A stretch of DNA of 64,000 nucleotides, taken from NCBI RefSeq assembly GCF_963855985.1, contig NC_087108.1:10868001-10932000 (forward strand), given 5' to 3'. Below the pieces are notes generated by a model that worked only from the letters and a program-made list of their open reading frames with translations, had not been told where the DNA came from and did no database searches. This DNA comes from Ostrinia nubilalis. Its lineage: Eukaryota; Arthropoda; Insecta; Lepidoptera; Crambidae. How positions within the stretch are numbered: position 1 is the stretch's first letter; each line of letters opens with the position of its first letter. Below, piece by piece: positions 53,130 through 63,835 of the stretch. A program made the position numbers and the translations under genes.

Positions 53130-53465
53130 TATCATTCGTTCGTTTCAGCCAAATGACCTCCACTGCTGGACAAAGTCCTTCTCAAGATTTTCCACAACGA
53201 CCGGTCTTACGCTACCCGCATCCAGGTACTTCCCGCAACCTTCACCTCCATCTAGTGGGAGGCCTGCCCACACTACATCTTCCGGCCCGTGGTCGCCACT
53301 CGAGAACTTTTCTGCCCTAACGGCCATCAGCTCTACGAGCTATATGCCGCGCCCACTGCCACTTGTTTTTAGCAATTCTGCGGTCACTGGTTTTCATGTG
53401 GATCTCCTCATTTCTGATTCGATCACTCAGGGAAACTCCGAGCATAACACGCACGCATCTAGTTA
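53130..53465 (-). mobile_element. RTE-clade LINE 3' end
   Basis: Complement of the full RTE tail, from CGTTCGTTTCAGCCAAATG (tail) through GTGGGAGGCCTGCCCACAC and further upstream coding sequence to about 53465. Confidence 0.85.
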
Positions 53466-53984
53466 ATAAATCACTGTCTATCTGTAATAGTAAAGCAATC
53501 TTTCACGTTACTTTCAAATGGGTATTAACTGTTGAAGGGTTACATTTTTAACGTAGGTACTGGGCCTCAGTGTTAACTATCCACTTCCGTTTTTGCTCTC
53601 ACTCTCATCAAATGGTGATTCTATGCGATAGAACGAGACGACATGACCGGCAATGGGTAGTTAACACTGTTGCCGATAGTACAGACGACGGCACAATTTC
53701 AATATAAATTAATGTCTTATGTAGTTTTGTTAGAGGCTATTTTGCGACTAAAAATCTAGTCTACCTGTACATTGTTCCCAGGGTTTTGGTCTCCGTAAAT
53801 TTGACCTCAATGTTGAGGAAGACAGTGTTGTCGCAAATTACCTACTCGTACATAGACAAATGCAAGGTTAAGTGACTATGAGTAGGTATTGTGCTTAGGT
53901 TATGTACATACATCTCTCTGTCTCTAAATATTTGCGTTTTACATTACAAACATTTATTTTAACCTACAGCCCTCTAATTAGTTA
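53466..53984. other. Gene-free stretch
   Basis: No recognisable gene. The segment 53575-53690 is GC-richer but has no open frame. Confidence 0.4.
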
Positions 53985-54190
53985 CCAGTTAACTAGTTTT
54001 ACCCCCTTTGGGGTGAAGTTTCGAGTTTTTTATAGGGTTTTCCCGGAAATTATTCGAATTTTTCTCGCCGTGAAAACCATCCTCGGACATCAATGAACAT
54101 TTAAAAAAAGAATTGGTAAAATTGGTCCAAGCATTTTTGAGTTATGCGCTTACCAACACATTTTGCGATTAATTTTTATATTTAGATTGA
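53985..54190. repeat. Dispersed repeat ending CTTACCAACACATTTTGCG
   Basis: Contains AGGGTTTTCCCGGAAATTAT and TTCTCGCCGTGAAAACCATC, blocks I know as a common lepidopteran repeat. Confidence 0.55.
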
Positions 54191-54289
54191 CTTTTATTTT
54201 GTGGTGGAAATAAAAGTAAAGATAAACTTTACAGTTTCTCTATTGATAAGTAGGTAAAGCCTTTAAACTGGTTAGAAACCTAAGATGGG

Positions 54290-54490
54290 AGAATCTATTC
54301 ACTATACGGGACTATTCCCACCTCTCGTTTCCACCATTGCAACTCCTGTGTAGCCAGGATCTACAGCTTGACCACCATAAAAACCCAACCAATGAAGGTC
54401 AAGTTTGTCCCGGGGGAAAGTTAAACTGTCATTGGACCCGCAACGACATTAATCAGAAGAACATAGGAGGAGTTCGAAATTAAGGTCTAA
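54290..54490 (-). repeat. Dispersed repeat, third copy
   Basis: Inverse of 36630-36835: GGTCAAGTTTGTCCCGGGGG and CGACATTAATCAGAAGAAC. Confidence 0.8.
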
Positions 54491-55514
54491 TCTATTCACT
54501 ATAGTTAAAAATATCAAAGTAACCGATCAAACACAAATCGAATAAAAGACTGAGTAGTTATAAATGTAAATATTATCTTTAACACGTGACATAACCTTAA
54601 ATAATAATTGTAGCTTTGACATCAGTTGACCTTGCTGACCTTCATTACTAATGAATCATTTAACGATTTACTATCAAAGTAATTCAATGGTGTAACGTCA
54701 AACGTCAGGCGTCAGACACACCCTAAAACTATCAAAACACTTCTTTAGAACCCTTGCACAATGGTTCCTGATGACATGGAAAAGAAAGTTTAGGTATACC
54801 AAGTTTGTCAGATTATATGAACAGATCTTTTATTTTCTTTTGACTGGAAAGAAAGCATGAATGGATGAAAAGCAGGGTTGACACTAAAGGTTTCAAATAC
54901 TTGACATGCCGTTTAGAATTTAAACATTACTTACTAGCTATGCCCCACGGTGTTACTCGCGGTAAAACGTAGCCTATGCGTTAATCCAGGGTGTTTGTTA
55001 TCTAACTCCATACCAAACCAAAAAGACAAGAAATTAATGATCTTATTTTGTTTGACTGTCTAAACTCGCTTTTAGTCTTCACCTATTTTGTGAATGTTAA
55101 ACTTCAGAATCGCACAAGAAAAAATACTTTCTAGAAATTAGATCATCCGCTTGATCTCTTGCTGCTGGCTGTAATCACTCTTGGAAAATTTTGTGAATAG
55201 ATGCGCATTTATTTTCAATTTTCAGCAGCTAGCTACATTCTGATACCTTTTTGATATGTTTGAAGGCTACATTCTACTTTTTACACACTAGGTAAGTGTG
55301 TATTTATATTTTATACACGTGTTCCCATTGAATTGCGTCGAAAAAGATTAACGACTGATACAGACACACCTTAAAATCAATTTGAATGAACACTATTTTG
55401 TAAACAAGTGTCAACAAATCGAATCGGTACACGACTGTTACTATCAAATATGTATGAGTCAGTTAGTGTTTGTAAACTAGAAGCTAACAAATGACTTACT
55501 CAAATACGGGGTAC
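54491..55514. other. Gene-free stretch
   Basis: AT-rich. No coding region, repeat or structural feature was recognised. Confidence 0.4.
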
Positions 55515-55610
55515 AGGTTTCATTATTATCATCATTTCAGCCATAGTACGTCCTCTGCTGAACATAGCAATGATTTCCATAATGACCGCATGGTTTCATA
55601 ATCCTAAGCG
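55515..55610 (-). mobile_element. RTE 3' fragment, ATG-tail type
   Basis: CATCATTTCAGCCATAGTAC followed by GTCCTCTGCTGAACAT, then divergent. Confidence 0.6.
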
Positions 55611-55731
55611 ATCTATACCCGGAGCATGAATAAATACCGTTCTTGTTATGGTATGGGAAACGTTTATTTACCTGAAAAACAAAACAACGCCGCTACAAAT
55701 TATGATACATTCACGTCACACACGTCATATC

Positions 55732-55926
55732 TTACTAATATTATAAACGCGAAAGTTTGTATGGATGTCAACATGTTTGTTACTCTTTCACGCAACAACT
55801 ACTGAACGGATTTTGATGAAACTTTACAGTATTATTGTTTATAACCCAGAATAAAATATAGGCTATAATTTATGACGAACTGTGACAAAATAAATTTCAC
55901 GCGGGTGAAGCCGCGGGTAAAGCTAG
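55732..55926 (+). mobile_element. Lep1-like non-autonomous Helitron, full length
   Basis: Starts TCTTACTAATATTATAAACG and ends CGCGGGTGAAGCCGCGGG-TAAAGCTAGT, i.e. a 5' TC, a 3' hairpin and a CTAG end with T following. No target duplication, as expected of Helitrons. Confidence 0.85.
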
Positions 55927-56149
55927 TAAGGAATATGATTACGTTTAGGAGAGTTATTCGTGCTCAGGGAACTTACTAGTAAATTATCCACTCAATAAAA
56001 ATGGGAGCGGCTAAGTTTACCAAATTATCCCCTAATAATGGGGGTTCCCTTCCGGCTTTTTAATCGTTTACATATTGAACCCGGAACATCGGAATAACAC
56101 ATCAATATTTGTCCCCAAAATATGAAGTTCATTCAAATGAGCTTTGCCC

Positions 56150-56370
56150 AAAGGGCGATGGAGCGTGCTATGCTCGGAGTTTCCCTGCGTGATCGAATCA
56201 GAAATTAGGAGATCCGCAGGAGAACCAAAGTAACCAACATAGCCCGCAGAATTGCTAAAATCAGTGGCAGTGGGCGGAGCACATAGCTCGTAGAGCTGAT
56301 AGCCGATGGGGCAAAAAGTTCTCCGCCGGAACACGTAGTGTGGGCAGGCCCCCACTAAGTGAACCGACGA
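56150..56370 (+). mobile_element. RTE-clade LINE 3' region, decayed
   Basis: AGAATTGCTAAAATCAGTGG, GTGGGCAGGCCCCCACTAAG and GAACCGACGA: an RTE tail with deletions, followed at 56440-56585 by a second piece. Confidence 0.75.
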
Positions 56371-56439
56371 AGCTAAAATGCATAATGTTCATTATTCATA
56401 TTAACTATTTCGTCGTTCGTTACAGCCAAGTGACGTTCA

Positions 56440-56585
56440 CGGACTGAAAGACTAGGTGGACCGACGATATGGTGAAGGTCGCGGGAAGAGCCTGGATGCG
56501 GGCAGCGCAGCGCAGGACCGTGCATTGTGGAAAATCTTGGAGGAGGCTTTTGTCCAGCAGTGGACGTCATTTGGCTGAAATTAAC
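56440..56585 (+). mobile_element. RTE-clade LINE 3' end
   Basis: TAGGTGGACCGACGATATGG to GTCCAGCAGTGGACGTCATT. Confidence 0.8.
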
Positions 56586-57024
56586 TAAATATTTATCAAT
56601 GAGCTATAGGCTGAAAGAACCCTAGTAAATCACCTGTAACTGGTGTATTTCAACATGACAATTTAACTTTACTTAGAAGCCTTTTGTTTATAAATACATT
56701 AAGCAAATAGACCCATTAGCGACATCAATTTAGTTCTAACATCTAATACAGTTGAGTGAAATTTTATGACACGTTTGAACTAATTCAGATTGTTGACAAT
56801 TTCGTAGTCAAAACAATCACTACGGATGCGTACACACTGTCTTATAAACTATGTTTATTAATATGACATTTAATTTTGAGTTTCATGGACTTCATCATAA
56901 TTTATCGATGTTCACTGAATTGCCATGTCAACCAATAGCACTTTACAGCTTCCCAAGAAACGCTCAAAGCTAAAACCCCTAAACTAATTAATAAGAAAGA
57001 TAAGTGTGTAGGTATAGATATTTA
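56586..57024. other. Gene-free stretch
   Basis: AT-rich with nothing recognised. Confidence 0.4.
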
Positions 57025-57170
57025 CGCCCGTATTCACAAAGATTACTATGAGGTCTCACAGTGCGCGTAGACGCACAGGGTGACACACGAACCAATCACA
57101 GAGCTCTATTCAACACTGTGCGTTCGATTTGCTGCTTCACTTAAGCAAGTATCGTTTGTGAATACGGGCG
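57025..57170 (+). mobile_element. 145-bp MITE family, copy 4
   Basis: CGCCCGTATTCACAAAGATT to CGTTTGTGAATACGGGCG, with the intact CTTCACTTAAGCAAG empty site. Confidence 0.88.
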
Positions 57171-57384
57171 TTATTCTTTTTTGATCACTGAGGCCTGATA
57201 TTAATATTTTCATCATCATCAAGTCAAGTCTCCATCGCAAGAGCTAACTCTCTAAATTACCAGAAGCAAATAGATTTTTACATGATGTTCGTATATCACA
57301 TTAAAATAATAATAATGTAAGAAATTTATTTATTTTCTCTCATACAAAACAAAATATCAGGTTATGTGCCCAATCTCGACAGCC

Positions 57385-58702
57385 CACAGTATGTTATGAG
57401 ACTGTATAATCGGACATTCTCATTTATTTGATGAACCGTATAGAGCTCAGTTATACAAACATGATAGTAAAACTCCCGTTTGAAAATTCCAAGTAGTTTT
57501 CGCGGTATAAAAATTCAAAGTTACCTATTTTTTTACTTCAAAATTATGCAAAAATATTCTCACTCGTTAACTAATAACATTTAATTCAGAATTGTTATAA
57601 TACTTCATAGAGCTCTTAAAACTACACGTAATAAGCGTATTAAGTGCTTCGTAAACGCATTCAGTTAATTAGGAAAAATGATTTTAGTGATTTTTGTTTT
57701 TATTTTTTTTCTCAATTATACCTTAATATATGCAAACATTTTTAATTGCAAGATATAGTCTGATATTTAATCTAATTGTATAAAAAAAATCAGCCTTAAA
57801 TTCCGTGATATATTTGAGGAAAATCAAATTGAAAATATGCGAAATATAGAATTGTAAATTTCCCATCACTTTTTAATAGCAATATTTCTTTTGGATGTTT
57901 AAATATCATCAGCTCGATTGTACCAAATTATTGTATTGACATTCGATTTACATAGGTTTCAAATCGATGAGAAAATTATTAAAGGTAGGATAAATTCGAC
58001 TTCCTAGATTTGTTTACATACTTTTTTAGTTAGTTACTTACATACAACTTCAGTTAATATAAGAGTGTTAAAAAAGAAAAAAGACTCGACTTGAGAACCT
58101 CCTCCTTTTTTTGAAGTCGGTTAAAAACAATGTGAATGTGACTTTTTAGAACCTTCAACACTATGCACATAACAGGCGGGATTTGAAACTTTTTAGACAT
58201 GAATTATTCCTTCCAAAATTGTCGACCTTAGACTCGTAAAAATTTTATTAAGACGTTTTATGTTTTTTCTCAAATATATCACGGAGTTTAAAGCTGATTT
58301 TATTAATACAATTAGATTAAATATCAGACTATATCTTGCAATTAAAAATGTTTGCATATATTAAGGTATAATTGAGAAAAAAAATAAAAACAAAAATCAC
58401 TAAAATCATTTTTCCTAATTAACTGAATGCGTTTACGAAGCACTTAATACGCTTATTACGTGTAGTTTTAAGAGCTCTATGAAGTATTATAACAATTCTG
58501 AATTAAATATTATTAGTTAACGAGTGAGAATATTTTTGCATAATTTTGAAGTAAAAAAATAGGTAACTTTGAATTTTGATACCGCGAAAACTACGTGGAA
58601 TTTTCAAACGGGAGTTTTACTATCATGTTTGTATAACTGAGCTCTATACGTTTCATCAAATCAATGAGAATGTCCGTTTATACAGTCCCATAACACACTG
58701 TG
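57385..58702. mobile_element. Fold-back element with RSS-like ends, Transib-type candidate
   Basis: 1,318 bp flanked by the duplication CAGCC (57380-57384 and 58703-58707). The ends are CACAGTATGTTATG and, inverted, CACAGTGTGTTATG. Arms of about 435 bp (57385-57822 and 58268-58702) are near-identical inverses, enclosing 445 bp of unrelated sequence. Transib elements have 5-bp GC-rich duplications and CACA-type ends. No transposase is present. Confidence 0.8.
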
Positions 58703-58929
58703 CAGCCGTGTGTCCGCATCCATTAATGGAAAGAAAATAAATGACCATAATTCATATATCAGCCGAGTACAGCGTCATTTGCTGACAGCCAGTTGTTCAG
58801 CGACGACTGAAACTGAAACGTTCTGAATAAGATGTGGAAGGGCTCTGAAGTGTATACAGTTACAGTGATGCCGATGTTTAAGAGCAAATTGATCCGTACG
58901 TTTGTTTTAATATTCGTATTAACATTCCT

Positions 58930-59035
58930 ATGTTATGGATATGTAGTTTCGGTTAAGGATACGGTTACGGATATTGGAGTAATATTATACCGGTTTCGGT
59001 TACGGTTACGGATATCCATAACATCCCTGGTATTA
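58930..59035. repeat. TTACGGATA-type repeat
   Basis: GGATACGGTTACGGATATTG and GGTTACGGATATCCATAAC match the repeat at 26395. Confidence 0.7.
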
Positions 59036-59449
59036 TGTCCAAAATGTGTTTAAACTAACTTGAATATTTGACACTAGTTGACCCGGCCAACTTCGTACCG
59101 CTTATGTTCACAGAAATAATGTAGGTTTTTTGTGTCTTGTAATTACTTTTAACTGTGTTAAAAAGCAATAAGTAAACGTTTTATTTAATTAAATTTCTAA
59201 TAGTAAAATTTTTTTTTGAATCGGTTAGAACGATTTAGAACCTGAATAGGTTCAATACAAAAAAAAAGTCAAATCTCTCCTCTTTATAAGTGTAGACTAC
59301 TCTCATTTGTCTTCAGCTTCAGCATTGAGAGCGCCAAAATTGTGCCCGAAATCTTTAATTAGTTAGTTTTGCGTACCCATTGCACAATGAAATAATTTTT
59401 GAACGTCAGTGGTTAGGCTTTACTGAACTACACCCTCGTAGATGACTCT

Positions 59450-60545
59450 CGTATTCACAAACGATGCTTGCTTAACCCTCCGTGTACGAGGTGACTAAAA
59501 GTTACGTCCCGTACCAGGTGGGGTATGACACACCCCAATATACAAAGTGATAAAATTTTCATTCAACATTTTTTTAGGTGGAATTTAATATTTAATATTG
59601 ATTATTTACGTATGCTAATTAGGTTTAAGAAATGCTCTGAGCTGAAAATATGTATTATAACATTTTTGTCATAAAAAAACAAAAAGACACAATTTCCGTT
59701 GTTCTTGTAATTTAGGAATCAGTTTCCTATGTATAATTTTTAATTAGTGCCTTTAATTATGACAAACGTTTTTATTTAACAAAGTACAAGTATTTACTTA
59801 TAATTTAAAAGTAAATTAAAAACTGGAAGGGTATAAATTTGTTTTGATCATCGGTTTTCAATTTACCACAATTCTGATGAAAGAAAATGAGTATGCTCAA
59901 TGCATAAAATGGGAGCGTAACAATTTTATTTATTTATAAAATATGTTATTCCATTTCAGTAGCCCATAAATTGTATCACCAAGTATAAATTGTAGCCCAT
60001 AAGTGTATGTTCACATACATCTTCGGATCTCAGTACTAAACTTCCAGATTCGCACTAAAAGTCATCTCATTTGACTAAAAGTGCTTGAAAATTTCAGATA
60101 CCGTAAAAATCACGAAAAATATTATTTGTATTGAATTTTATTCAATTGACAAAGCTAAAAATATATTAATTACACCAAAACTGTCAGATTTTTTTTTAAA
60201 CTTTTTAACAACGTCCCGTACCAGGTGGGGTGTGTGACACCCACACGTACTTTAAAGGCATGTAACTCAGTTGGTAGTCACCGCTGGACTGATTTTGCAA
60301 CGCTGATCGAAGCAGCAGTGTCATAATTCCAGCTACTGAGAATCTCAAATTCAGCACTTGCAAATTTTTAAAATTGTGGCTATTTTTAAAGGACTGGGGT
60401 GTGTCACACCCCACCTCGTACAGCGAGGGTTAAGTGAAGCAAATCGAACGCACAGCGTTGAATAGCTCTGTGATTGGTTCGTGTGTCACCCTGTGCGTCC
60501 ACGCAAACTGTGAGACCTCATAGTAATGTTTGTGAATACGGGCGT
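59450..60545 (-). mobile_element. 145-bp MITE family, copy 5, interrupted
   Basis: Left part CGTATTCACAAACGATGC-TTGC and right part GTGAAGCAAATCGAACGC, split at TTAA by the element at 59476-60429. Confidence 0.9.
59476..60429. mobile_element. piggyBac-like non-autonomous element, 954 bp
   Basis: TTAA at 59472-59475 and 60430-60433 flanks ends CCCTCCGTGTACGAGGTG and, inverted, CCCTCGCTGTACGAGGTG. Subterminal repeats CGTCCCGTACCAGGTGGGGT occur at 59502 and 60210. No transposase is present. The interior is AT-rich. Confidence 0.9.
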
Positions 60546-61272
60546 GACTCTCTGAAACTTTTTTTATTTAGTAGATTACAGTAGATAAATAATTTTATTA
60601 TAATTGATTGCTTTTAAGTGCATTTTAAATAATTAAATAGAGAGTCATGAAGCTTTATGACGAAGAAATAAACTTATGCACTCGTTATTCATGGTTTCAT
60701 GAAAAAGTAATAGGTATTTTAAAAAATATCATCATTTGAAGTACCTAATGATTGTAAACCATCAACTGATAAGGCAATGAAGTTTCAATTTACTACATAC
60801 CGTTTTATACAAGGTGTAAAGTAGAATGTATTTTTTTTTCATAGAGGCCGTAGACAAATGAAAATTGCATGCCACTAATAAAAATAAAAATGTAACAACA
60901 ATGGATCAGTGCTTAGATATCAGTTTAATTGTTGTAATAAAAACGATTTTGCAAACAAAAATATTGTAGTTGTAACGACGACGGAACGTCAAGCTTAATA
61001 CTGTGGCATTTTACGCACTTATAATACGGGCAATTGTGCAACAAAAAGTACATTAAACAGTGAAAAAAATAAAATTAAAAAAAAGGTGAACTGCCAAGAA
61101 AATATCGAGTACACTTGATATTTTCCACCCTGTATCAACTGATTAAGGGTTATAAAGCAATAAAGTATACAGTTGTGCGATAGCCAGGGATTTTTTAAAT
61201 ACATACTACTACTCTTTATTGTAGTGACCATCACAATTTATTGCAAATACAGCACTTTATGGCGCACTTACA
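60546..61272. other. Gene-free stretch
   Basis: AT-rich. A lone CCACCCTGTA at about 61127 may be the right end of a lost TA-type MITE. Confidence 0.4.
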
Positions 61273-61852
61273 TAAGGGTGCGTTTCCACAGAAGTGGAGC
61301 TGCGCGGAGTTGAGCGGAGCAGAGCCGTGTAAATAGGTAGGTGTTTCCACTAAAGCTGCGTAGAGATGAGCGGCGCAGGGCTAAGTTGTGTAGCTGGGTG
61401 AAATGGAGCCGAGCACAGCTGAGACTAGCGGAGCGGAGCTGTGAAGTGGAGATGAGCTGAACAGGGCTGTGAATACATTTTTTCACGCTTTCAATAAATT
61501 TTTCGTCAGTTGTCATAATGATAAACGTGCACTCTCGATGACGCTACAAGGTCAAACTGCAACAAACAAACTCCCGCGCCTGACGTCGCGTTACCCCTCG
61601 CAGCCCTGCTCCACCCCGCTCTACACCGCACGGCCCCGCTTCATACTCAGCTCTACTAAGCTCGACACCGCTGTGCCACGCTTATCCCCGCGCACCATAA
61701 ATTTTAATGTAAATCTTCTCAACTCCGCTAACACTGTTTCCACTGAATCGGAGCGGAGATGAGATGTGTATTTTGAGCAATGTGATTGGTCAATTTTTAT
61801 AAGTCTCTGCTCAGCTCCGCGCAGCTTAGCTTCTGTGGAAACGCACCCTTAT
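61273..61852. mobile_element. 580-bp MITE with TAAGGGTGCGTTTCCACAGA ends
   Basis: Ends TAAGGGTGCGTTTCCACAGA and TCTGTGGAAACGCACCCTTA are exact inverses. The two halves are imperfectly inverted and full of GAGCGGAGC-like (left) and GCTCCGCTC-like (right) blocks. The frames on both strands are by-products. Confidence 0.82.
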
Positions 61853-62127
61853 TCGGAAAATTGATCGAGACGTGTAAACGCGTTACTTCAGTTAGTTTCG
61901 CGAGCGTCGCCCATACTTCGGTGTGGCTCGTGTTTCTGTTCGGTCAATTTTCCCAATAGTGTAACTGCGGAATTAAAATTACAATTATGATATTATCACG
62001 CTTGGTTTTCGGAGTTATACTGTACAAAACATAATTATACAAAATTGTAAGAGTTAACCATCGAGGGGCCCGCATTCATCGACAAGTACCTATGTTACCC
62101 CTATATTCATAAGAACTTAACTTAAGA
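61853..62127. other. Gene-free stretch before HARBI1-like fragment
   Basis: Mixed composition; CpG-richer at 61870-61950. It could be a promoter of the fragment that follows, but there is no direct sign. Confidence 0.35.
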
Positions 62128-62215
62128 GCCGTCGACGTGCCCGCAGCAAGCTGTCGACACGTCGACGTCTGCCGTCGATGTGTCGACAGCTTGCTGCGAC
62201 GACCGTGTCGGCGTA
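62128..62215. repeat. GTCGAC-rich palindromic cluster
   Basis: AGCAAGCTGTCGACAC at 62143 pairs with GTGTCGACAGCTTGCT at 62178, with further GTCGAC sites between. A second cluster occurs at 62650-62785. Confidence 0.85.
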
Positions 62216-62241
62216 CGTCTTTGTACAGGAGCCAGTTGAAA

Positions 62242-62325
62242 ATGGATTTCATTGAAGAAACACTGTTGTTGCTTTTACTCCGTCGTCGTCGACGAAAGAG
62301 AAAGAACCGGTCATTGTGGGTTTAA
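62242..62325 (+). pseudogene. HARBI1-like nuclease, N-terminal fragment
   Basis: 27 codons from the ATG: MDFIEETLLLLLLRRRRRKR and then NRSLWV, after which a stop. The acidic opening, leucine run, arginine block and (F/I)WV are what I remember as the start of Harbinger-derived HARBI1-like proteins in insects. Nothing of the DDE nuclease follows. The flanking GTCGAC clusters and the GGGTTCTTACACACGAACAG sequence at 62653 may be parts of the parent PIF/Harbinger element. Confidence 0.5.
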
Positions 62326-62649
62326 GAAATGTTATTGAATAGAGAACTAGACTACACACACCGAAGCCCATGCTGTATTTTTTAATGTTTTATTATGGTA
62401 GCCTTCTAAATTCGAGTTCCATATTATTTCATTGTTTTTGACAGCACTAATTTTTTAGCAATTCCGAATCAATTTGTTCAGAACTCATTAGGTGTGCGTG
62501 TAAGCTGCTAGACTACTGACTGACTACTGAATTTGGCGAGACAGTTGAACTTGTATTATCAATTTTGTGTTTCATGTAATAAACAATTTGAATTTGAATC
62601 TGTACTGCAGTGGAGGCCGCGTACCGGAAAACGCAGCATGGGACGTCCA

Positions 62650-62785
62650 CTTAGGGTTCTTACACACGAACAGCAATTTGCTGTCGACGCATGTAACGGC
62701 AGTTGACGTCAGAAGGCGACGGCTAGCTGTCGACATGCCGCCGCCGTGCTGTCGACACGTTCGCGGCTGCCGCCGGCAGGTGGCG
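62650..62785. repeat. GTCGAC-rich cluster with possible Harbinger end
   Basis: GGGTTCTTACACACGAACAG then repeated GTCGAC and CCGCCG blocks. Confidence 0.55.
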
Positions 62786-62814
62786 AAAATGCAATTTATT
62801 TTTAAATTTAACTT

Positions 62815-63628
62815 TATTTAATTACATCGCCCAGGAGATTTCCTTGACGCTTACAACATTCGATCAACATTCATCAAAATCTTGAAATGCGTTCGTTAGA
62901 ATTACCTCGAAACCTATTTTCAATTTTTTGCCGAATGCTCAGCTTCAGTTGCTGTATGGTTGTTGGATTATAAAAGTACACTCTATTCTTAATGTAACAC
63001 CACAAAAAAGAATTTTCTCGAATGAGATCAGGGCTTCCTGGGGGCCAGGAGTTGTCACCCCTGCCTGAAATTATTTTTTTGTGGGAACATGTCTCTTACC
63101 ATCTAAATGCTCTCATTTGAAGTGTGACACGTAGCCCCATCATGATGAAACCAAGTGCTCCGGTCATAGTCTTGCGAATCTTGCAGCTTTGAAATGAAAA
63201 AGCTTTTCAGCCTACCAGTATAGCGCTCTCAAAAATTAATCATTCTTTCAATGCAACAAACCAATCAAGCAGGGGTGCAATCTCACTGCCTCTAAGAAGC
63301 GCTAATCTCATTCCAGCAGACTTCTTTTTGTGGGGTTATCTTATGAGCAGAGTATACTCTAATAATCCAAAAACTCTGCAGCATTCATCCATCCTGAATC
63401 CATTTCGATGTAACTCTAACGAAAGTTTTCCAAAATTTTGATGTATGTTGACCGAATGTTGTAAACGTCAAGGGAATCACATGTACGATCAAATTTATAA
63501 AAGAAAGTAAATTTTAAAATAAATTGCACTAAATTTCCTTTAAATTGCAATTAGTTAAAGTTCTACAAAAATGAACAGTTTTCGTTTCCTTGAATTTTCA
63601 AAAGTGAACTTTCTTCTGGGCCACCCTG
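62815..63628. mobile_element. Inverted pair of fragments of one mariner-like transposase gene
   Basis: On the minus strand (about 63170 to 62830): WFHHDGATCHTSNESI, then shifted SPDLIRENSFLWCYIKNRVY and onward. On the plus strand (about 63275-63480): ANLIPADFFLWGYLMSRVYS. The shared block ..DFFLWGY(L/V)..(R/K)VY.. is the third-acidic-residue region of a DDE transposase, in the variant with an FxxDGATCHT block. Downstream non-coding parts also match in inverted orientation. The right end reads CTTCTGGGCCACCCTG followed by TA. The left end is missing. Confidence 0.72.
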
Positions 63629-63754
63629 TACTTATATGTATATTTAGAAGTAAACAAACTCTATTACAGTCCAATATAGGTACCTAATTGAGTTACAGTC
63701 CACTATTAGGTCATTACCATGAGTTGCATTACGTTAGGTGTGCTCGCCAGCGAC

Positions 63755-63835
63755 TGCAAAAAAAATTACATTAAATGTACGACATATTGTGCAGCGCCTC
63801 TAGCGGCTACTTTCAAGAAATAAAATGTTCATAGA
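63755..63835 (+). mobile_element. Fragment of the MITE family at 15794
   Basis: TTAAATGTACGACATATTGTG and CGCCTCTAGCGGCTACTTTC correspond to the core of the 15794-15952 element. Ends are absent. Confidence 0.65.

Noticed and set aside
61268..61762. Two overlapping Ser/Arg/Leu-rich frames on opposite strands
   Set aside because: Produced by the GAGCGGAGC-type repeats of the MITE; no family features.
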